From Halomonas binhaiensis (lineage in GTDB: Bacteria > Pseudomonadota > Gammaproteobacteria > Pseudomonadales > Halomonadaceae), in the NCBI RefSeq assembly GCF_008329985.2, contig NZ_CP038437.2, forward strand, positions 4,588,001 to 4,652,000: DNA of 64,000 bases, read 5' to 3'. The first letter of the stretch is position 1; the number at the start of each line of letters is the position of its first letter. The notes beneath the pieces were generated by a model. That model saw nothing but the letters and a program-made list of their open reading frames with translations. It did not search any database and had not been told where the DNA came from. This document shows positions 59,409-64,000 of the stretch, one piece after another. The position numbers were made by a program, and so were the translations under genes.

Positions 59409-60610
59409 GCGTGACGTTCCAGCACCACCGAGCCAACAGACTTGCCCACACGCCGGCCAGAAGCCGGCGTTGTCGGACCCTGATGGCCTTATTGCTTGGT
59501 CTGAGCTTGAGCCTGGGAACCGGCTCAAGCATTGCTGTGCCCAGTGAAAACGATGCACGAGCTCGCCTGGATGCCATCGGCGAGCAGATTCAGGGGGCGA
59601 CCCGCAACCTGGCCAATACCGATGCGGCTCGTGACGAGGCCAGCCAGGACCTGCGCAAGGTAGAGACCGAACTCGCCGAAACCCATCATCAGTTGGACCA
59701 GATCCAGAACGACCGTCGCCAGTTGACCAAGGAAGTCGATGAACTGGAGCAAAGACGCCAGTTCATGGAGGATGAACGCAGTGCCCAGCTTCAGGCGCTG
59801 AAGCGCCAGCTCGATGCCCTCTATCGACTAGGCACCACACCGCAATTGAAGCTGCTGCTGAGTGAAAGCGACCCATCCCGTCTGGACCGCCTGCAGACCT
59901 ACCTCAACCATCTGAGCAAAGCGCGTAACGAGCGCCTCGATGCCCTGGCCGAACTGGATCGACAGCTGGTAGCCAACCAGCATGAACTCGATAAACGGGA
60001 ACAACGCCTCGATGCGCTCCAGGAGGACCTGGACAAGCGCAGCAAGGTGCTCGCCGACCAGACCAAGGAGCGCCAGGAAGTGGTTGCCAAACTCGACCAG
60101 CGCTACGACACCGAAGCCTCGCGCCTGGAGCAGCTCAGCCAGGACCGCGCGCATGCCGAACGTGTTTTGCGTGAAGTCCAGGAAGCCGTAGCGCGTCTGT
60201 CCGAGCCACCGCCATCCACGGCCATTGAACGTACTCGTGGAGACCTACCCTGGCCAGTACAGGGCATGATGATGACGCGCTATCACCAGACCCGCGGCGT
60301 GCACTATAACGGCATTCTGATTCAGGCAGCCTCCGGCACCAAGGTGGAGGCAGTACACGCCGGACGTGTCGTGTTCGCGGACTGGATGCGAGGTTTCGGT
60401 AACCTGTTGATCATTGATCATGGTGATCAGGTGATGACGCTCTATGCCCACCTGCAGCAATTCAGTGTGGACGTCGGCAGTCGTGTGGAAAAAGGACAGG
60501 CCATCGGCCAAGTGGGAGAAAGTGGTGGGCGCTCGGCTCCGGGGCTGTATTTCGAGGTGCGTCGCGCAGGCCAGCCCATTAACCCTCAGAGCTGGATTGC
60601 ACAACGCTGA
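59405..60610 (+). CDS. envC: Murein hydrolase activator EnvC
   Basis: About 401 residues if it starts at the GTG at 59405, which overlaps the gpmI stop (GTGA); an ATG at 59483 is an alternative with a shorter signal peptide lacking a basic N region. Signal segment [20 protein letters not shown], then a long coiled coil (about residues 55-280, heptads rich in Leu, Gln, Arg), then a degenerate LytM (M23) domain [19 protein letters not shown]... [37 protein letters not shown]. EnvC activates amidases AmiA/AmiB at the septum. The LytM domain lacks the full zinc-ligand set (the first HxD is absent), as expected of an activator. Confidence 0.88.
   Translation: MSVTFQHHRANRLAHTPARSRRCRTLMALLLGLSLSLGTGSSIAVPSENDARARLDAIGEQIQGATRNLANTDAARDEASQDLRKVETELAETHHQLDQIQNDRRQLTKEVDELEQRRQFMEDERSAQLQALKRQLDALYRLGTTPQLKLLLSESDPSRLDRLQTYLNHLSKARNERLDALAELDRQLVANQHELDKREQRLDALQEDLDKRSKVLADQTKERQEVVAKLDQRYDTEASRLEQLSQDRAHAERVLREVQEAVARLSEPPPSTAIERTRGDLPWPVQGMMMTRYHQTRGVHYNGILIQAASGTKVEAVHAGRVVFADWMRGFGNLLIIDHGDQVMTLYAHLQQFSVDVGSRVEKGQAIGQVGESGGRSAPGLYFEVRRAGQPINPQSWIAQR
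59449..59468. other. Inverted repeat at the gpmI–envC junction
   Basis: ACGCCGGC and GCCGGCGT form an 8-bp stem with a 4-5 base loop. It lies within the N-terminal coding region if envC starts at 59405, or before it if envC starts at 59483. Confidence 0.5.
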
Positions 60611-60765
60611 ATGCCATTACAGGGCCAGGCTTTCTCAATACTTTTTCACCGCTCTGTGACACAGGCTTTTCCATAACCCTTTTTCATCCCCCTCGGCACA
60701 AGCTATGCTGAGGGCCCAGGCCCTGCCGCCTCAAAGTCGAAACCCCATTGCGTCACGGAGTCCGC

Positions 60766-62070
60766 ATGCCCATCCCTTCAGCTGCCTTTTTCGGATCTCT
60801 GCGCCAGCCCTGTGTCGCATTGTTGCTGGCTGTTGTCATTGGCTGGCCACTCACTGGCCAGGCCCAGACATCAACGACAGACGACGATGACTTGCCGGTA
60901 GCAGAAATTCAGGCCTTTTCCGAAGTCTTCGAGCGCATCAAGCGCGCCTATGTCGAAGATGTCGACGACGCGACACTGCTCAAGAACGCGATGCGAGGCA
61001 TGCTCAGCGAGTTGGATCCTCATTCCGCCTACCTCGATGCTGATGCCTACCGCGACCTGGAAGAAAGCACTCAGGGAGAGTTCGGGGGCATCGGCATCGA
61101 GATCGGCATGGAAAATGGTCAGTTGATCGTGGTCACTCCCATCGACGACACACCTGCACAGCGCGAAGGTCTCCATGCCAGGGACATGATTCTGCGCATC
61201 GACCAGACGCCTACCGATGGCATGGGGTTGCAGGAAGCCGTGGACCTGATGCGCGGAGAACCAGGAAGCAGCATAGAACTGACGATTCTCGGCGCTGGCG
61301 ATGGCACGCCACGCACAGTGACGCTGACCCGGGAACTCATTCGTACCGAAAGCGTGAAGAGCGAAATACTCGAGCCCGGATATGGCTACCTGCGTATCAG
61401 CCAGTTCCAGGCCCGTACTGGCGACCAGGCACTCGATGCCCTGGAAGAGCTCAATGAAGATGCCCCTCTCTCAGGGCTGGTGCTGGACTTGCGCAACAAC
61501 CCCGGCGGTGTACTCCAGGCCGCAGTGGATGTGGCCGATGCCTTCCTCAGCAGCGGCTTGATCGTCTATACCGAGGGCCGCCTGCCCGACAGCCGCATGC
61601 GCTTCTCGGCAACTTCCCGTACAGCAGCACCCAACGTGCCACTGGTGATTCTGATCAACGGTGGTAGTGCCTCGGCAGCCGAAATCGTCGCAGGAGCCTT
61701 GCAGGATCAGCGGCGCGGCGTGGTCATGGGCACAGAAAGCTTTGGCAAGGGCTCCGTTCAACAGATCATGCCGCTGGGGAATGGCGAAGGCCTCAAGCTG
61801 ACGACCGCGTTGTACTACACCCCAAACGGCCGTTCCATTCAGGCACAAGGCATAGAGCCGGATGTGGAAGTCGTGCGCGGCCAGCTGAAAATATCCCAGA
61901 ACAACGGCGTGCGTGGAGTGAGAGAAGCGGACCTGGAAGGGCACCTCGGCAATGGCAAGCAGTCTGACCAGGCAAAACGCAGTGAGCTTCTGACCAAGGA
62001 CTATCAGGTGGGTGAAGCGCTCAACCTGCTCAAGGCCTTGAATGTGCTTAGCCAGCGCAATGCCGGCTGA
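60766..62070 (+). CDS. ctpA: C-terminal processing peptidase, S41 family
   Basis: About 434 residues from the ATG at 60766, which has GGAG upstream. Signal peptide, N-terminal helical part FSEVFERIKRAYVEDVDDATLLKNAMRGMLSELDPHSAYLD, PDZ domain GEFGGIGIEIGMENGQLIVVTPIDDTPAQREGLHARDMILRIDQT, and protease core GLVLDLRNNPGGVLQAAVDVADAFL, INGGSASAAEIVAGALQD with the catalytic Ser and TESFGKGSVQQIMPLGNGEGLKLTTALYYTPNGRSIQAQGI with the catalytic Lys. Periplasmic processing enzyme. It follows envC with a 155-base gap. Confidence 0.94.
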   Translation: MPIPSAAFFGSLRQPCVALLLAVVIGWPLTGQAQTSTTDDDDLPVAEIQAFSEVFERIKRAYVEDVDDATLLKNAMRGMLSELDPHSAYLDADAYRDLEESTQGEFGGIGIEIGMENGQLIVVTPIDDTPAQREGLHARDMILRIDQTPTDGMGLQEAVDLMRGEPGSSIELTILGAGDGTPRTVTLTRELIRTESVKSEILEPGYGYLRISQFQARTGDQALDALEELNEDAPLSGLVLDLRNNPGGVLQAAVDVADAFLSSGLIVYTEGRLPDSRMRFSATSRTAAPNVPLVILINGGSASAAEIVAGALQDQRRGVVMGTESFGKGSVQQIMPLGNGEGLKLTTALYYTPNGRSIQAQGIEPDVEVVRGQLKISQNNGVRGVREADLEGHLGNGKQSDQAKRSELLTKDYQVGEALNLLKALNVLSQRNAG

Positions 62071-62132
62071 GCCACTGTCTAGAGCCACTGCCTAGCACTG
62101 TGACTCAGCCATCATCCACTCAACGAACCCAC

Positions 62133-63389
62133 TCAGCGACAGGACAGAGGTAGCCGGCCTCTCTGTCCTGTTGCCTGCTGCATGAGCAGGCGCTTGAGCG
62201 GAGATAGCCGATTGACGCTGGAGAGCCCGAAGTTGCGCAGCAGGGTCACCGCCGGGTGCCGAGCACCAAACAACTGGCGGAAACCATCCATCAGCGCCAG
62301 CATCGTCGCGTTGTCTCCCCGCCTACGGCGTTCATAACGAGCCAGCACAGCCGTTTCACCGAAGCCGACACCTCGACGTCGGCCCTCCAGCAGTTCTTCA
62401 GCAAGCACCGCGGCGTCCATCAGCCCCAGATTCACGCCCTGCCCCGCCAATGGATGAATGCTATGAGCGGCATCACCGACCAGCGCCAATCCGGGCAGGT
62501 GGTACGTCACAGCATGGCGCTGAGCCAAAGGGAAGGTGCGAGCTTCGTCGAGAACCTCCACCTTGCCGAGACGGTCATCGAAGGCCTGGGCCATGGCTTG
62601 CCCCAGCGCCTCCCGCGATAGGCACGCCAGCTGGCTGGCGTGCTCAGGTGCGGTTGACCAGACGATGGAGCAATAGTGATCGTCACCATCTACCGTCAGC
62701 GGCAGAAACGCCAAAGGGCCATTGGCAAGGAACACCTGGCGAGCCGTGGCTGCGTGGGGAAGAGCGGTACGCACCGTCGTGACCAGGGCATGATGCCCCG
62801 TATCACGCTCGCTGATATCGATCCCGGCCATGCTGCGCAAGTGCGAACGCGCGCCATCGGCACCTACCACCAGGGCGGCCCTGAGCTTGCGGCCATCATC
62901 CAACATGACGGCCCGTCCTTCCACGCTCTCTTCCAGGGAAGACACCTTGTGTGCATAGAGACGCACCACATTGGGCATTCGCTCCAGTTGCTCCTCAAGC
63001 GCAGCAAGCACCACATCGTTCTCGACGATATGGCCCAGGGTCGCGACACCGGCCTGATCCGCACGGAACGCGATACTTCCCGAGCCTTCACCATCCCAGA
63101 CGTGCATGGCGGTATAGGGCGTCGCTCGGCGCTGGCGAATCGTCTCCCAGGCCCTCAGACTACCTAGCAAGCGCTGGGAGACAGGCGTAAGCGCACTGAC
63201 CCTGGGAGCCGGCAAGCCATCCCCCACGCCATCCAGGGATAAGGAAAAGGGACGAGCATCGACCATGGCCACACTTACCCCGTCACGGCCAAGAAGCGCT
63301 GCCAACGCAGCCCCCACCATGCCGATACCCACGATGACAACATCAAAATCCTGCGGTGCCGCAGCACCTTGTTGAGTCTTGTCCTGCAT
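62133..63389 (-). CDS. ubiI: FAD-dependent hydroxylase, UbiI/VisC type
   Basis: About 418 residues from the Met at 63389; a longer reading to 63422 has no better ribosome site. UbiH/F/I family: FAD site DFDVVIVGIGMVGAALAALLGRDG, LVVGADGARSHLRSMAGI, and LPGLALVGDAAHSIHPLAGQGVNLGLMDAAVLAEEL. It follows ubiH on the same strand; that order (ubiH then visC/ubiI) is common. UbiI hydroxylates C5 of the ubiquinone ring. Which hydroxylation step this copy performs cannot be fixed by sequence alone. Confidence 0.85.
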   Translation of the reverse strand: MQDKTQQGAAAPQDFDVVIVGIGMVGAALAALLGRDGVSVAMVDARPFSLSLDGVGDGLPAPRVSALTPVSQRLLGSLRAWETIRQRRATPYTAMHVWDGEGSGSIAFRADQAGVATLGHIVENDVVLAALEEQLERMPNVVRLYAHKVSSLEESVEGRAVMLDDGRKLRAALVVGADGARSHLRSMAGIDISERDTGHHALVTTVRTALPHAATARQVFLANGPLAFLPLTVDGDDHYCSIVWSTAPEHASQLACLSREALGQAMAQAFDDRLGKVEVLDEARTFPLAQRHAVTYHLPGLALVGDAAHSIHPLAGQGVNLGLMDAAVLAEELLEGRRRGVGFGETAVLARYERRRRGDNATMLALMDGFRQLFGARHPAVTLLRNFGLSSVNRLSPLKRLLMQQATGQRGRLPLSCR

Positions 63390-63497
63390 CCCAAGGTCCA
63401 CTTCAACAGATTGGCCTATCATCTCATAACCCGACCCTTGGGGAGACCTGCTCTCGCTTTCTCTCCACTACGACCTCTCCACTACGATCTTTCTACC

Positions 63498-64000
63498 CTA
63501 TCTCTCAACCCCCATGGCTCGACGAGCCAGGCTGCGACGCAAGGGATCGGCAAGATTGAGGCCGATCAGCCCAGCAGCACGAATATGGGATATCAGTGGT
63601 TGATCAATGTCGAAGAGCCGGATCAGGCCATCACTGAAGCGAATGACATTACGCCGGTCCGACTCGCGGCGTGCGTCGAAATCCGTAAGTGTTGCTGCAC
63701 TGCCGGGTGCCTGCCCATTGGCCATGCCGTTCTCGATTGCTTCGACCAGATCCATGACGCCACGCAAGGCCAGATTGAAGCCTTGCCCGGCCACAGGGTG
63801 CAGGGCATGAGCCGCATTGCCCAGCACCGCCAATCCAGGGCGCACTGTCTCACGTGCCGTCACCAGTGATAGTGGGTAGGCATGCCGGGTTCCTACTTTG
63901 AGAAAGGCGCCTGCACGCTCACCGAAGGCGTGTTGAAGCTCGGCCAAAAAGTCCTGATCCGACAGTTCCATGCGGCGCTGCTCAGCGCCCTGCGAGTGCG
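63498..64000 (-). CDS. ubiH: 2-octaprenyl-6-methoxyphenol hydroxylase UbiH, C-terminal part (runs off window)
   Basis: The reverse-strand frame stays open from the stop at 63498 to the window edge. Seen: SDQDFLAELQHAFGERAGAFLKVGTRHAYPLSLVTARETVRPGLAVLGNAAHALHPVAGQGFNLALRGVMDLVEAIENG and FSDGLIRLFDIDQPLISHIRAAGLIGLNLADPLRRSLARRAMG. The G-N-A-A-H-x-L-H-P block is typical of UbiH, where UbiI has G-D-A-A-H. Hydroxylates C4 of the ubiquinone ring. Its stop is 108 bases before the ubiI start. Confidence 0.93.
   Translation of the reverse strand, partial: HSQGAEQRRMELSDQDFLAELQHAFGERAGAFLKVGTRHAYPLSLVTARETVRPGLAVLGNAAHALHPVAGQGFNLALRGVMDLVEAIENGMANGQAPGSAATLTDFDARRESDRRNVIRFSDGLIRLFDIDQPLISHIRAAGLIGLNLADPLRRSLARRAMGVER

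Overview
The window is a GC-rich gammaproteobacterial chromosome segment. Gene content and order (gpmI–envC–ctpA, ubiH–ubiI, secB–yibN, split class II ribonucleotide reductase nrdJa/nrdJb, aapJQMP, TRAP-like and TTT-type carboxylate uptake, Na+ symporters) point to a Halomonas-like member of the Halomonadaceae. This is inferred from protein character only; no search was run.

Layout. 0–6 kb: a Fur-box-controlled haem-degradation gene (hmuS), a DUF4202 gene, an outer-membrane barrel and a Zn/Mn ABC transporter (ATPase–permease–His-rich binding protein). 6–9 kb: an NlpC/P60 lipoprotein, then a TPP riboswitch with a recognisable ribosome-site-sequestering expression platform ahead of thiM–thiE. 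9–16 kb: DMT exporter, D,D-carboxypeptidase with SPOR domain, TauE-like permease, peroxiredoxin-like protein, and a 2-oxoadipate dioxygenase (HglS/DUF1338) divergent from a LysR regulator with a palindromic operator candidate. 16–21 kb: the aapJQMP general amino-acid ABC transporter. 21–24 kb: norR and its target hmp, with three GT-N7-AC sites and a sigma-54 promoter between them. 24–30.5 kb: a TctABC carboxylate transporter and a malate/lactate-type dehydrogenase divergent from a NIPSNAP protein and a TPP-dependent enzyme, probably one catabolic unit.

31.1–37.4 kb is a sharply AT-rich island that begins beside a decayed IS3-family orfA. It holds what looks like an undescribed RiPP (ribosomally made, post-translationally modified peptide) cluster: a 37-residue precursor gene with a strong RBS and a Gly-rich, Cys-terminated tail, an attenuator hairpin, a ThiF/E1-like (MccB-like) adenylating enzyme with an N-terminal recognition-element-like region, an unrecognised and frameshifted gene, a JmjC/cupin-4 oxygenase-like protein, and an MFS exporter. 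A GNAT acetyltransferase and a SnoaL-like protein lie next to it on the other strand. The plan resembles microcin C or pantocin clusters but the peptide and the oxygenase do not match either.

37.5–42.9 kb: beta-alanine catabolism (omega-aminotransferase plus methylmalonate-semialdehyde dehydrogenase), a 43-residue membrane protein, and a sodium:solute symporter. 43–50 kb: DUF4153 membrane protein, nrdJb/nrdJa, hemN and nsrR. 51–55 kb: a PhnCDEE-type phosphonate/phosphite transporter and a histidine phosphatase. 55.4–64 kb: rsmE, secB, yibN, a 600-bp non-coding stretch, gpmI, envC, ctpA, ubiI and part of ubiH. Heptameric short tandem repeats recur in several intergenic regions. No tRNA, rRNA, CRISPR array or complete mobile element was recognised.
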